This document shows positions 26,245 through 35,443 of a DNA stretch of 64,000 nt, one piece after another. A program made the position numbers and the translations under genes. Position 1 is the stretch's first letter. Every line of letters begins with the position of its first letter. This stretch comes from Massilia eurypsychrophila. Lineage in GTDB: Bacteria; Pseudomonadota; Gammaproteobacteria; Burkholderiales; Burkholderiaceae_D. The stretch lies in assembly GCF_002760655.1 (NCBI RefSeq), contig NZ_PDOC01000003.1:286840-350839 (forward strand). The letters are read 5' to 3'. The notes under the pieces were generated by a model. That model was not told the origin of the DNA, did not search any database, and worked only from the letters and a program-made list of their open reading frames with translations.

Positions 26245-27039
26245 TTACTGCGCTGCCCAGCCGCCGTCCATGTTCCAGGCCACGCCGCGCACCTGGTTGC
26301 CGGCCGGGCTACAGAAAAACACCGCCAGCGCGCCGAGTTCCTCGGGCGTCACGAACTCGCCCGACGGCTGCTTCTCCGCCAGCAAGGCCTTCTTGGCGAC
26401 GTCGTTACTGGTGCCTTCGCGCGCGGCGCGGTCGTCGACCTGCTTTTGCACCAGCGGCGTCAGCACCCAGCCAGGGCAGATCGCGTTGCACGTCACGCCG
26501 GTCTGCGCCGTCTCCAGCGCGGTGACCTTGGTGAAGCCGACCAGGCCGTGCTTGGCGGCGACATACGCCGACTTCTGCGCCGAACCGACCAGCCCGTGCA
26601 CCGACGCCAGGTTGATGATGCGGCCCCAGTTCTTCTGCTTCATGCCAGGCAGCGCCAGGCGCGTGGTGTGAAACGCCGATGTCAGGTTGATGGCGATGAT
26701 CGCATCCCACTTTTCAGCAGGGAAGTCTTCGATGTTGGCCACATGCTGGATGCCGGCATTGTTGACCAGCACATCGACGCCGCCGAACTTTTCGGTGGCG
26801 AACGCCATCATCGCCGCGATTTCGGCCGGCTTCGACATGTCGGCATTGTGATACGCGGTCTGCACCCCAAAATGCTCGCCGACCTCGGTGTAGAGCTTTT
26901 CGATCTGCTGCGCGTCGCCGAAACCGTTGAAGACGATGTTGGCGCCCTGTTCGGCCAGCGAACGGGCAATGCCAAGGCCGATGCCGGAGGTCGATCCGGT
27001 GACGAGTGCTGTCTTACCGCTTAACATGCTGCTTTTCAT
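26245..27039 (-). CDS. bdhA: 3-hydroxybutyrate dehydrogenase
   Basis: This 264-residue short-chain dehydrogenase oxidises (R)-3-hydroxybutyrate to acetoacetate with NAD. The start at 27039 has AGAGGAAACA directly upstream. The cofactor motif is TGSTSGIGLGIA, the active site comprises NNAG, a serine region INLASVHGLVGS and SAYVAAKHGL, and the C-terminus has the GVAWNMDGGW signature typical of this enzyme. Together with ScoAB (6897-8267) it forms the route from PHB monomers to acetoacetyl-CoA. It is divergent from the alpha/beta hydrolase gene. Confidence 0.92.
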   Translation of the reverse strand: MKSSMLSGKTALVTGSTSGIGLGIARSLAEQGANIVFNGFGDAQQIEKLYTEVGEHFGVQTAYHNADMSKPAEIAAMMAFATEKFGGVDVLVNNAGIQHVANIEDFPAEKWDAIIAINLTSAFHTTRLALPGMKQKNWGRIINLASVHGLVGSAQKSAYVAAKHGLVGFTKVTALETAQTGVTCNAICPGWVLTPLVQKQVDDRAAREGTSNDVAKKALLAEKQPSGEFVTPEELGALAVFFCSPAGNQVRGVAWNMDGGWAAQ

Positions 27040-27178
27040 TGTTTCCTCTATGAAAAAATGGAGATGGCGAAGGTGGGCAGCACGACAGGCTACACTTGCC
27101 CAAGATTTTAATCGCAACGACCGGTAAAATGTCGGTTGTAGACAAAATTGAAGCATCGCGTTGAATCTGGGAGCCGGC

Positions 27179-28060
27179 ATGACCGCAGCAAGAATCAAAT
27201 CCGTTCAGTGCATTTCGCCCGCCGGGCTGCACCATATGGCCTACAAGGAGTGGGGGGCGCCCGACAATCCGCGCGTGCTGGTGTGCGTGCACGGCGTCAC
27301 CCGCGTCGGCGACGACTTCGACGCGCTGGCGCAGGCGCTGTCCGACCATTACCGCGTGGTGTGCCCCGACGTGGTCGGGCGCGGCCGCTCGGGCAAGCTC
27401 GGCAACCCGCAGCTGTACCAGATCCCGCAGTACGTCAGCGACATGGTCACGCTGGTCGCGCGCGTCACCGCCCACTCCGACGACCAGGCCCAGGTCGACT
27501 GGTTCGGCACCTCGATGGGCGGACTGATCGGCATGGCGCTGGCGTCGCTGCCGGACAATCCAATCGGCAAGCTCGTTCTCAACGACATCGGCCCGACGCT
27601 CGACCCGGCGGCGCTGCAGCGCATCGGCGACTATATCGGCCAGGATCTGCGCTTTGCCAGCTTTGACGAAGGCGCCGCCTTCGTGCGCGAGGTGTCGGCG
27701 TCGTTCGGCAACCATACCGACGAACAATGGCACAAGCTGGCCGCCGACGTGCTGCGCGAAGGCGGCGACGGCCAGTGGGTGCGCCACTACGACATGGGCC
27801 TGGCCGTGCCGCTGCGCGGCGCCACCGCCGACAAGGCCAAGGCCGACGAAGCGGTCCTGTGGGCCGCCTACGACGCGATCCGCTGCCCGACCTTGCTGGT
27901 GCGCGGCGCCAATTCGGACCTGCTGTCGCGCGCGACGGCCGAGCAGATGCTCAAGCGCGGACCGCACCCGCAACTGGTCGAAATCGCCGACACCGGCCAC
28001 GCGCCAACCTTCATCCACGCTGACCAGATTGCGATCGCACGCAAGTTCCTGGTCGGCTAA
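27179..28060 (+). CDS. Alpha/beta-fold hydrolase
   Basis: The 293-residue enzyme starts at the ATG at 27179, preceded by GGGAGCCGGC; an in-frame TTG 18 bp earlier is less likely. The oxyanion region is VCVHGVTRVG, the nucleophile elbow WFGTSMGGLIGM, and the catalytic histidine lies in DTGHAPTF. A cap domain sits between. The substrate is not evident. A location next to 3-hydroxybutyrate dehydrogenase might suggest ester or oligomer hydrolysis, but that is only context. It is followed after 23 bp by a RidA gene. Confidence 0.85.
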   Translation: MTAARIKSVQCISPAGLHHMAYKEWGAPDNPRVLVCVHGVTRVGDDFDALAQALSDHYRVVCPDVVGRGRSGKLGNPQLYQIPQYVSDMVTLVARVTAHSDDQAQVDWFGTSMGGLIGMALASLPDNPIGKLVLNDIGPTLDPAALQRIGDYIGQDLRFASFDEGAAFVREVSASFGNHTDEQWHKLAADVLREGGDGQWVRHYDMGLAVPLRGATADKAKADEAVLWAAYDAIRCPTLLVRGANSDLLSRATAEQMLKRGPHPQLVEIADTGHAPTFIHADQIAIARKFLVG

Positions 28061-28083
28061 AACAACAAAGGCTTTTGAATACC

Positions 28084-28434
28084 ATGGAAATTACCCGACT
28101 GCACGTAGGCAAGCGATTGTCCGAAGTGGCGATCCACAACGCAACTGTGTACCTGGCCGGCCAGATCGCCGACGACACCACCGCCGACATCGGCGGCCAG
28201 ACGCGCGAAGTGCTGGCCCACGTCGACCGCTTGCTGGCCGAGGCCGGCAGCGACAAGAGCTGCATCTTGATGTGCCAGATCTACATCGCCGACATGGCCG
28301 ATTTTCCCGGCATGAACGACGTGTGGGATGAATGGGTGCCAAGCGGCCACACGCCGCCGCGCGCGACAGTCGAAGCGAAGCTGGCCAATCCGGCCTGCCT
28401 GGTCGAAATCGTCGTCACCGCGGCATTGCGCTGA
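28084..28434 (+). CDS. RidA/YjgF/Rid-family protein
   Basis: This 116-residue protein has the Rid fold pattern (VYLAGQIADDT, IGGQTREVLAHVDRLLAEAGSDKS, MCQIYIADMADFPGMNDVWDEW, PPRATVEAKLANPACLVEIVV). RidA proteins hydrolyse reactive imine/enamine intermediates; the conserved arginine of the active site corresponds to PPRATVEA. It starts at the ATG at 28084; a TTG at 28075 is an alternative. It lies 7 bp before relA, in probable co-transcription. Confidence 0.9.
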   Translation: MEITRLHVGKRLSEVAIHNATVYLAGQIADDTTADIGGQTREVLAHVDRLLAEAGSDKSCILMCQIYIADMADFPGMNDVWDEWVPSGHTPPRATVEAKLANPACLVEIVVTAALR

Positions 28435-28441
28435 ATCCCCC

Positions 28442-30697
28442 ATGGTAGCAATTGCCGCGCTGGGCAGCGCAACAGCTGAACTCGTACAGGGCCTCGGACC
28501 CGAGGACGCCGCGCGCGTACAGGCGGCGCTGGCCTACGCCAGCGATGCCTACCAGGACAGCGTGTGCAGCTCCGGCCAGGGCGCGCTCGAATTCTCGGTC
28601 GGCGTCGCCAGCACCCTGGCGTTTCTGCGCAGCGACGCCGAAACCCGCATTGCCGGCCTGCTGTTCGAGCTGGCGGTGATCGATCCGGCCGCCGCCGGCG
28701 GGCTGGAAACGCGCTTCGGCAAGGAAGCGACCGACCTCGTCACCGGCGTGCGGCAACTGATCCGCCTGCGCGACATGACGGTGGGCCACCAGGTCGCCGG
28801 CCCGCAGACCGGCCGGCTTGCCAAGGGCGCCGCCCAGCAGGCGGTGGCCCAGGTCGAAACCTTGCGCAAGATGCTGCTGGCCATGGCCACCGACATGCGC
28901 GTGGTGCTGGTGCGGCTGGCCTCGTGCGTGACGACCTTGCGCTACTTTGCCGAACTGCGGCTATTTAACGAAATGACCCGCGCCTACGGGCGCGAGACGA
29001 TGGACCTGTACGCGCCGCTGGCCAACCGGCTCGGCATCTGGCAACTGAAGTGGGAGCTGGAAGACCTGTCGTTTCGCTTCCTGGAGCCGGAAACGTACCG
29101 CCGCATTGCCAAGATGCTGGAAGAAAAGCGCATGATGCGCGAAGGCTTCGTGCAGTCGGCCATCACGCGGCTGGAAAACGAACTGGCCGCGGCCGGCATC
29201 AAGGCCGAGGTATTCGGCCGGCCCAAGCACATCTACAGTATCTGGAACAAGATGCGCGGCAAGGAGCTCGACTTTACCGAGCTGTACGACGTGCGCGCAT
29301 TCCGCGTGATTGTCGAGGACGACCGCACCTGCTACGCGGTGCTCGGCCTGGTGCACAACATCTGGACGCCGATCCCGAAAGAATTCGACGACTACATCTC
29401 GCGGCCGAAGCCGAACGGCTACCAGTCGCTGCACACGGTGGTTACCGCCGACGACGGCCGGCCGCTCGAGGTGCAGATCCGTACCCAGGAAATGCACAAT
29501 TTTGCCGAGTACGGCATCGCCGCGCACTGGCGCTACAAGGAAGAGGGCGGCTCTAACTTCAAAGGCCAGAAGTACGACGAGAAGATCGCCTGGCTGCGCC
29601 AGCTGCTGGCGTGGAAGACCGACGTGGCCGACGCCGTCGTCGGGCAGGACGAAATCCAGCGCGAGTGGGTCGAAAAGCTCAAGTCGGCGACCCTGGACGA
29701 CCGCATTTTCGTGCTGACGCCGCAGGCGCGGGTGCTCGAGTTGCCGGTCGGCGCCACGCCGATCGACTTCGCTTATCACCTGCACAGCGAAGTTGGCCAT
29801 CGCTGCCGCGGCGCCCGCGTCGACGGTGTGATGGTGCCGCTCAACACGGCGCTGCGCAATGGACAGACGGTGGAAATCATCACCGCCAAGGGCGCGCCTG
29901 GCAGCGCCGGTCCGTCGCGCGACTGGCTCAGCCCGGAGTACACGGTCAGCACGCGCACGCGCGCCAAGGTGCGCGCCTGGTTCCATGCGATCGACCTCGA
30001 AGAAACGCTGGCGCACGGCCGCGCCCTGGTGGAAAAATCGCTGCAGCGCGAAGGCAAGACCGCGGTCAACCTGGAAACGCTGGCGCACAAGCTCGGCTTC
30101 TCCAAGGTCGACGATCTGTTCGTGTCGGTCGGCAAGGAAGAATTCAGCCTGCGCCATGTCGAGCAGGCGCTGCACGATACCGGCGAAGTGGTGGTGCCGG
30201 ACGACGAGGTGGTGCTCGGCAAGAGCCGCGCCTCGAGCGTCGAGTCTGGCGCCAAGTCGGGCGTGCTGGTGGTTGGCACCGAAGGGCTGATGACGGCGCT
30301 GGCCAAGTGTTGCCGGCCGGCGCCGCCCGACGGCATCGTCGGCTTCGTCACGCGCGGCAAGGGCGTGTCGATCCACCGCGCCAACTGCAAGAACTTTGCC
30401 GAGATGCGCACCAAGGCGCCGGAGCGGGTCATCCACACGGACTGGGGGCGGGCAGGGCAGGATACGGTGTATCCGGTCGACCTGTTCATCCTCGCCGGCG
30501 ACCGTCAGGGCTTGCTGCGCGATATCTCCGAGGTGTTCTCGCGCGAGAAAATCAACGTGATCGGCGTCAATACGGCGACCACGAAGGGGCAGGCCCGCAT
30601 GACGTTTACGGCGGAGATAAGTTCCACCGCGCAGCTGCAGAAGGCGCTGCTGGCCATCGGCGAAGTCACCGGCGTGCAGGAAGCGCGCCGGCATTGA
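28442..30697 (+). CDS. relA: RelA-type (p)ppGpp synthetase
   Basis: This 751-residue long RSH enzyme makes (p)ppGpp in the stringent response. The N-terminal hydrolase domain lacks the HD signature, so it is probably inactive. The synthetase domain has FGRPKHIYSIWNKM, YDVRAFRV and the EFDD motif (about residues 314-317) typical of monofunctional RelA rather than the RxKD of SpoT, then PKPNGYQSLHT. A TGS domain (DRIFVLTPQARVLELPVGATPIDFAYHLH), a zinc-finger region (KCCRPAPPDGIVGFVTRGKGVSIHR) and a C-terminal ACT domain follow. The ATG at 28442 is chosen 7 bp after ridA. Confidence 0.95.
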   Translation: MVAIAALGSATAELVQGLGPEDAARVQAALAYASDAYQDSVCSSGQGALEFSVGVASTLAFLRSDAETRIAGLLFELAVIDPAAAGGLETRFGKEATDLVTGVRQLIRLRDMTVGHQVAGPQTGRLAKGAAQQAVAQVETLRKMLLAMATDMRVVLVRLASCVTTLRYFAELRLFNEMTRAYGRETMDLYAPLANRLGIWQLKWELEDLSFRFLEPETYRRIAKMLEEKRMMREGFVQSAITRLENELAAAGIKAEVFGRPKHIYSIWNKMRGKELDFTELYDVRAFRVIVEDDRTCYAVLGLVHNIWTPIPKEFDDYISRPKPNGYQSLHTVVTADDGRPLEVQIRTQEMHNFAEYGIAAHWRYKEEGGSNFKGQKYDEKIAWLRQLLAWKTDVADAVVGQDEIQREWVEKLKSATLDDRIFVLTPQARVLELPVGATPIDFAYHLHSEVGHRCRGARVDGVMVPLNTALRNGQTVEIITAKGAPGSAGPSRDWLSPEYTVSTRTRAKVRAWFHAIDLEETLAHGRALVEKSLQREGKTAVNLETLAHKLGFSKVDDLFVSVGKEEFSLRHVEQALHDTGEVVVPDDEVVLGKSRASSVESGAKSGVLVVGTEGLMTALAKCCRPAPPDGIVGFVTRGKGVSIHRANCKNFAEMRTKAPERVIHTDWGRAGQDTVYPVDLFILAGDRQGLLRDISEVFSREKINVIGVNTATTKGQARMTFTAEISSTAQLQKALLAIGEVTGVQEARRH

Positions 30698-30710
30698 CCC
30701 TCGAACGGCC

Positions 30711-30772
30711 GGGGTCAGGTCTGACATTCGGGCATTTCAACGACAAAATGTCCGAATGTCAGACCTGACCCC
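30711..30772. repeat. 62-bp near-perfect palindromic repeat (REP-like)
   Basis: Arms of about 25 bases starting GGGGTCAGGTCTGACATTCG (30711) pair with the reverse complement ending at 30772, with one mismatch and a short central loop. It lies between relA and the MCE permease gene. Its form resembles the dispersed REP/BIME-like hairpins of many Proteobacteria and may also stop or stabilise the relA transcript. Confidence 0.75.
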
Positions 30773-30789
30773 TGGGTTATCATTCGGGC

Positions 30790-31581
30790 ATGCGCGCCAA
30801 TTCCTTTCTTTATTCCAAACCGAGCCAATGGGGGCGATGGGCCACGCACCTGGCCGCCAGTTGGTGGCGCATGCTGTTTCTCGGCGCCGTCGCCCTGGTG
30901 CTGGCGTTCTCGCCGTCGACCTACACGCGCGCGCACCGCGTGGCCACCGCGCGCCAGATCTATCTCGGCGCCTGGCAAGTGCTGCCGTGGTTTACCGCGC
31001 TGTCGGCGCTGGTCAGCCTGGTGATCATCCGCATCGTGCTGGTCACCGCGTTCAGCTACGGCCTGTCCGGCTTCGCGCTCGAGATGGTGGTGCGCGTGCT
31101 GGTGCTCGAATTGATCCCACTGTCGGCCGCGCTGTTCGTCGCATTGCGCGCCGGCATGGCGTTCAACACGGCCGCGCTCGAACCGCTGGCCGCCGATCAA
31201 TCGCCCGACGCCGCATGGCGCCTGCGGCGCGACCTGGTGGCCGAAGTGTCCGGCAACGCGTTCGCCGTGTTGACGCTGGCCATGGTCAGCAGCGTCGTCG
31301 TGCTGGTGCTGGCCTACCTGAACGTGTACGGCTTGTCGCCGTACGGCCTGGACGACTACACCCGCACCGTCGGCCGCGTGTTCGAACCGGCCGTAACGGT
31401 CGGGTTTGCCATCAAGACCGTGCTGTTCGGCCTGGCCGTGGCCGTGATTCCGGCCGCGGCGATCCTCGAAATCCAGCGTTTCGGGCGCGACTCCACTTCG
31501 ACCATGCAGCCGGGCGCGGTGCGCCTGTTGTTCGTGCTGCTGGTCATCGAGGCCGGCTCGCTGGCCGTCAAATATTTCTGA
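30790..31581 (+). CDS. MlaE-family ABC permease of an MCE lipid transporter
   Basis: The 263-residue protein is a permease of the MlaE type, with five or six membrane helices (for example MLFLGAVALVLAF, ALVSLVIIRIVLVTAF, LLFVLLVIEAGSLAV). The central SAALFVALRAGMAFNTAAL is the cytoplasmic coupling segment typical of MlaE. It would move phospholipid or another lipid across the inner membrane. An MCE gene follows 4 bp later. The usual ATPase gene (mlaF-like) is absent. Confidence 0.85.
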   Translation: MRANSFLYSKPSQWGRWATHLAASWWRMLFLGAVALVLAFSPSTYTRAHRVATARQIYLGAWQVLPWFTALSALVSLVIIRIVLVTAFSYGLSGFALEMVVRVLVLELIPLSAALFVALRAGMAFNTAALEPLAADQSPDAAWRLRRDLVAEVSGNAFAVLTLAMVSSVVVLVLAYLNVYGLSPYGLDDYTRTVGRVFEPAVTVGFAIKTVLFGLAVAVIPAAAILEIQRFGRDSTSTMQPGAVRLLFVLLVIEAGSLAVKYF

Positions 31582-31585
31582 AAGA

Positions 31586-32524
31586 ATGCAACCCATGACC
31601 GTACCCGAGCCTGAATCGCCGCCCAAAGTCGAAATCAAGGCCGTCATCCTGCTGGTGCTGATGGTGTCGCTGGTGACCGGCTTCCTGCTGTACGTGATGT
31701 ACGCGCGCGGCGTGTTCGAAGTTACCCAGCGCCTGGTGCTGGTGTCGGACGACTCCGAAGGGGTGCGCCCTGGCATGGACATGACCTTCACCGGCTTCCC
31801 GATCGGCCGCGTCAGCCAGGTCGAACTGGCGCCGGACGGCAAGGCGCGCATCTTGCTCGACGTGCCGAAGAAAGATGCCAAGTGGCTGCGCATATCGAGT
31901 GTCTTCACGCTCGAGCGCGGCCTCGTCGGCGAGACCCGCATCAAGGCTTATAGCGGCATCCTCACCGATCCACCGCTGCCCGACGGTGCCGAGCGCACTG
32001 TGCTGCGCGGCGACACTGCCGCCGAAATTCCGCGCCTGGTGGCCACCGCGCGCACCTTGCTGGAAAACCTGGAGTCGATGACGCGCAGCGATTCGAGCAT
32101 CAACACCAGCCTGGCCAACGTGCAGGCCGCCACCGCGCGCTTTGCCGGCAAGTACGGCTTGCTCGGCGGCGCCCTCGGCAGCGACGAAGAGGCCAAAAAG
32201 TTGATGATCACGCTCGACCGCGTCAACGCCTTGCTGGCCAATGCCGACAAGCGCGTGTTCGGCAAGAACGGGGTAATGGACGAAACCCAGGCTGCCGTCA
32301 TCCAGCTCAATGTCGTGCTCAAAGACGCTAGCGACACGCTGAAGAAAGTCGACGCCGTACTGGTCGAAGCGCAGGCGGTGGGCAAAAATGCGCGCGTGGC
32401 CACCGATGACCTCGGCGCGTTGCGTGCCGAGGTGGACAGCAGCCTGCGCAAGGTGACGCGGCTGGTCGACGAAATCAACCGCAAATGGCCTTTTGCCAAG
32501 AAGACGGAGCTGAAACTGCCATGA
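31586..32524 (+). CDS. MCE-domain (MlaD-like) substrate-binding protein
   Basis: This 312-residue protein is anchored by one N-terminal helix (about residues 12-32, VILLVLMVSLVTGFLLYVM). The MCE domain (about 40-125) has LVLVSDDSEGVRPGMDMTFTGFPIGRVSQVELAPDG and RISSVFTLERGLVGETRI. A long helical tail (about 150-300) likely forms the tunnel or needle region. It spans the periplasm as part of the lipid-transport complex. The next gene overlaps its stop by ATGA. An in-frame ATG at 31595 is an alternative start. Confidence 0.9.
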   Translation: MQPMTVPEPESPPKVEIKAVILLVLMVSLVTGFLLYVMYARGVFEVTQRLVLVSDDSEGVRPGMDMTFTGFPIGRVSQVELAPDGKARILLDVPKKDAKWLRISSVFTLERGLVGETRIKAYSGILTDPPLPDGAERTVLRGDTAAEIPRLVATARTLLENLESMTRSDSSINTSLANVQAATARFAGKYGLLGGALGSDEEAKKLMITLDRVNALLANADKRVFGKNGVMDETQAAVIQLNVVLKDASDTLKKVDAVLVEAQAVGKNARVATDDLGALRAEVDSSLRKVTRLVDEINRKWPFAKKTELKLP

Positions 32525-33156
32525 AGAAGACCCTTTACGCGGCCTTGATCGCGCTCGTGCTGGCAGGCTGTGCCGGCAAACCGGTCGAGCCTTCGTGGCG
32601 CAGCAACGCCGCCAGCGCGCTCGATAGTTTCCGCGACGCCTACCTGAAGGGCGACACCAGCATTGCCGCCAGCGACTTTGCCCGCGCGCGCTCCGAACTG
32701 GCCAGCACCGGCCGCGCCGACATGGTCGCCCACGCCGAGCTGGTGCGCTGCGCCGTCTACACTGCCAGCCTGGTGGTGGGCGAATGCAGCGGTTTCGCCG
32801 CGCTGGCGCGCGACGCCACGCCGGCCGAGCGCGCCTACGCCGCCTACCTCGCCGGCCAGTGGCAGGGGTTCGACGTGGCGCTGCTGCCGGCGCAGCACCA
32901 GATAATCGCGCGCGGTGGCCCGCTGGCCGGTGTCGCCGATCCGCTGTCGCGGCTGGTTGCCGCCGGCGCCATGCTGCAGGCAGGGCGCACTGCGCCGCCC
33001 GACATCGTCATTGCCGTCGACACCGCGTCCAGCCAGGGCTGGCGCCGGCCGCTGCTGATGTGGCTGGGTGTGTCGGAGCAGCGCGCGCGCGCCGCCGGCG
33101 ACACCGCGGAAGTCGAGCGCATCCAGCGCCGCATCGCGCTGGCGTCGTCAAAGTGA
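32521..33156 (+). CDS. Lipoprotein of the MCE operon
   Basis: This 211-residue lipoprotein has a signal with lipobox LAGC (cysteine near residue 17) and an all-helical mature domain rich in Ala and Arg. The start at 32521 is fixed by the ATGA overlap with the MCE gene. It is not the usual ABC-type auxiliary lipoprotein (no recognisable LptE/PqiC-like fold), but its operon position suggests an outer-membrane or periplasmic partner of the MCE system. Function is inferred from context only. Confidence 0.7.
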   Translation: MKKTLYAALIALVLAGCAGKPVEPSWRSNAASALDSFRDAYLKGDTSIAASDFARARSELASTGRADMVAHAELVRCAVYTASLVVGECSGFAALARDATPAERAYAAYLAGQWQGFDVALLPAQHQIIARGGPLAGVADPLSRLVAAGAMLQAGRTAPPDIVIAVDTASSQGWRRPLLMWLGVSEQRARAAGDTAEVERIQRRIALASSK

Positions 33157-33163
33157 AGTGCAA

Positions 33164-34513
33164 ATGAAGATTTCCAGGATTCTGCACGCCGGCTATGTTT
33201 TCGAACACGGCGGTACGACGATTGCGTTTGATCCGATATTCGAGAATCCCTTCAGCCGCAATTGCCACGCTTTTCCCGATGTGCGCTTCGATCTTGAGCA
33301 GATCCGTCAATTGAAGCTGGACGCGGTATTTATCTCGCATTTTCATGACGATCATTGCTCGCTCGAGAGTCTCGATCACCTTGATCGCAATACCCCGCTG
33401 TATATCTACTGCCTGTTCGACGAACTGTTTGCCATGGTCAGGGAACTGGGCTTTGTCAACGTGCGGCAGTTAAGGGCAAATGTGCCGGTCAGTGTTGGGT
33501 CGTTCGATGTGATTCCGCGCGAGGCCCTCGATTCGGATGTCGACTCGATGTTCCAGGTCCGGGCGGGTGGATTGAATGTGCTCAATGTCGTCGATTCGTG
33601 GATCGATCCGGATGCCCTGGTGCTGCTCGCGCGCGACGCGCCGTGGGACATGGTGCTGTGGCCATTTCAGACGATGCGCGAAATCGACGTGCTGTCGCCA
33701 TCGCGCGCTTCGCCCGCGCCCGCTGAACTGTCGGCCGAATGGTTCGAGCAGCTGGGGCTGTTGAACCCGCGCTATGTGGTGCCGAGTTCGTGCCAGTTCC
33801 AGCAGGAGCCCTGGTCCTGGTACAACCAGGCGTTCTTCCCGATTACCTATCGCCAGTTCCAACAGGAAGTCGAGGCGGCGCTGCCCGGCGTGCACGTGGT
33901 GCGGATGAATCCGTCGGTCTCGATGGAGCTGGACGCCGATACGTTGACGCCATCGGCGCCGCTTGGCTGGGTCGTGCCGGTCGGCGACCAGGACGTCGAT
34001 TATCACTACGATCCGGGCGCGAAGGCGCCGCCAACTGCGGAAATCGCGCGTCACTTTGCGCCGTTGAGCGAAGCGCAGGCCGAGCGAGTATTCGATTACT
34101 GTCGTACCGGCCTGCTCGAAAAATACCGTGCGATGGAACTGCCCGAGGATAGTTTTTTCGAGAAGGCGCGCATCTGGCGCCTATCCGTTTTCACGCACAC
34201 CGGCGCCGAGTCGCAATTTCATTATCGGCTCGAGGGCGACGCCATCAGTCTGCTGCCTGGCGCGGCGGATCGACTGGCATGGACCACGGAAGTGCCGATT
34301 GCAAAATTCTACGCGGCGCTCGAATTGGGCGAGTCGCTGACGTCGATGTATATGCGGATCAACGACGCCGTATTTGCCGGCGATATTGAAGACGATCTGG
34401 CGGCGGCCGATATCGTCGACGACCCACTGATTCGCTGCCTGTTCAACGACGTCTTCGGCGCTTACCAGGCCGCGCAGCTGCGCCGGCTGAAGGATCGATC
34501 CATCGACATCTAA
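33164..34513 (+). CDS. MBL-fold metallo-hydrolase-like protein with C-terminal extension
   Basis: The 449-residue protein starts at the ATG at 33164, 7 bp after the lipoprotein gene. The N-terminal 200 residues form a metallo-beta-lactamase fold with the metal motif HFHDDH at about residue 60, preceded by TIAFDPIFENPF. The rest (NPRYVVPSSCQFQQEPWSWYNQAFFP, then about 200 residues with no recognised domain) makes it longer than simple UlaG-like enzymes. The substrate is unknown. GC content and codon use are slightly lower than in the neighbouring MCE genes. Confidence 0.7.
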   Translation: MKISRILHAGYVFEHGGTTIAFDPIFENPFSRNCHAFPDVRFDLEQIRQLKLDAVFISHFHDDHCSLESLDHLDRNTPLYIYCLFDELFAMVRELGFVNVRQLRANVPVSVGSFDVIPREALDSDVDSMFQVRAGGLNVLNVVDSWIDPDALVLLARDAPWDMVLWPFQTMREIDVLSPSRASPAPAELSAEWFEQLGLLNPRYVVPSSCQFQQEPWSWYNQAFFPITYRQFQQEVEAALPGVHVVRMNPSVSMELDADTLTPSAPLGWVVPVGDQDVDYHYDPGAKAPPTAEIARHFAPLSEAQAERVFDYCRTGLLEKYRAMELPEDSFFEKARIWRLSVFTHTGAESQFHYRLEGDAISLLPGAADRLAWTTEVPIAKFYAALELGESLTSMYMRINDAVFAGDIEDDLAAADIVDDPLIRCLFNDVFGAYQAAQLRRLKDRSIDI

Positions 34514-34539
34514 AGCGGCTTGCAAGGACACAAGTGGCT

Positions 34540-35322
34540 TCAGGTATTTTTTGGCTCGGGCACGGGAAGCGCCAATGCCGTTGCCGGCACTGCTGCATCT
34601 GGCTTGCCGCGGCGCCCGCGGCTCGCGGCCACTACGCCGACGCCCAGCAGCGCCAGGCCGAGCATGGTGCCGACCGACGGCGTTGCCAACCAGCGCAGCG
34701 GCTGGCCCGGCACCTCCGATGGCTCCTCCGGCTGCGGATCGGACTGTGGCGGGCGCCGCGTCCTGGTCACTTCCGGCTCGCCGGCGAACAATGGCACCAT
34801 TTCACGGAGAACTGCGGCAACATCCTGCGGTCCCCGGCTCGAGAGCCAGTTGGCATCGCGCACCACTTCTTCGTTCAGCCAGGTGGCGCCGGCGTTGACC
34901 ATGTCGTCGCGCACCCCCGGCCAGGACGTCAGCGTGCGGTCCCGCGCCAGTCCGGCCGACACCATCACCAGCGCCGCCTGCGACATGATCACGATGGGTG
35001 TGCCCAGGGCGTTCACGGCGCAAATAAAATCACGGGCCGGGGCCGATTGGCGCAGCAGGTCCGGACTGATGTACCCGCCCGGAATGACCAGGCCGTCGTA
35101 ATCCTCCGCACGCGCTTTGCCGACGGTCTTGTCGACGGCGACCAGCTCAGCGGGCTGATGCACGCTCATGCCGCGGATCCGTCCCGGGTGCAGCGCGACG
35201 ATGACAACGTCGGCGCCTGCCGCTTTCAACGCCTCGACCGGCGCTGCAAGTTCTTCCTTCTCGAAACCGTCTGCCGCCAGCACGGCAATCCGTTTTCCAG
35301 CCAGTTTTTTGAGCGCGCTCAT
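34540..35322 (-). CDS. DJ-1/PfpI-like protein lacking the catalytic cysteine, membrane-anchored
   Basis: The start at 35322 has GGAGGATGCC upstream. The first 175 residues follow the PfpI glyoxalase/protease-like fold (KRIAVLAADGFEKEELAAPVEAL, DYDGLVIPGGYISPDLLR, LTSWPGVRDDMVNAGATW). At the usual nucleophile elbow, where PfpI proteins have AICHGP, this one reads IMSQAA, so the Cys-His pair is missing. A Pro/Arg-rich linker and one membrane span (about residues 213-233) near the C-terminus are also unusual. It may be a non-catalytic binder or stress protein. Confidence 0.75.
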   Translation of the reverse strand: MSALKKLAGKRIAVLAADGFEKEELAAPVEALKAAGADVVIVALHPGRIRGMSVHQPAELVAVDKTVGKARAEDYDGLVIPGGYISPDLLRQSAPARDFICAVNALGTPIVIMSQAALVMVSAGLARDRTLTSWPGVRDDMVNAGATWLNEEVVRDANWLSSRGPQDVAAVLREMVPLFAGEPEVTRTRRPPQSDPQPEEPSEVPGQPLRWLATPSVGTMLGLALLGVGVVAASRGRRGKPDAAVPATALALPVPEPKNT

Positions 35323-35443
35323 GGCATCCTCCGATCGACACACTTCTCCATACAGAGTTGGCTGGCCACTGTTTAGTTCCTTGACATTCGACTGACGTAT
35401 GTCGTTGTGATAACGTACGCGAAACTTTATGAGGAAAACCGCC

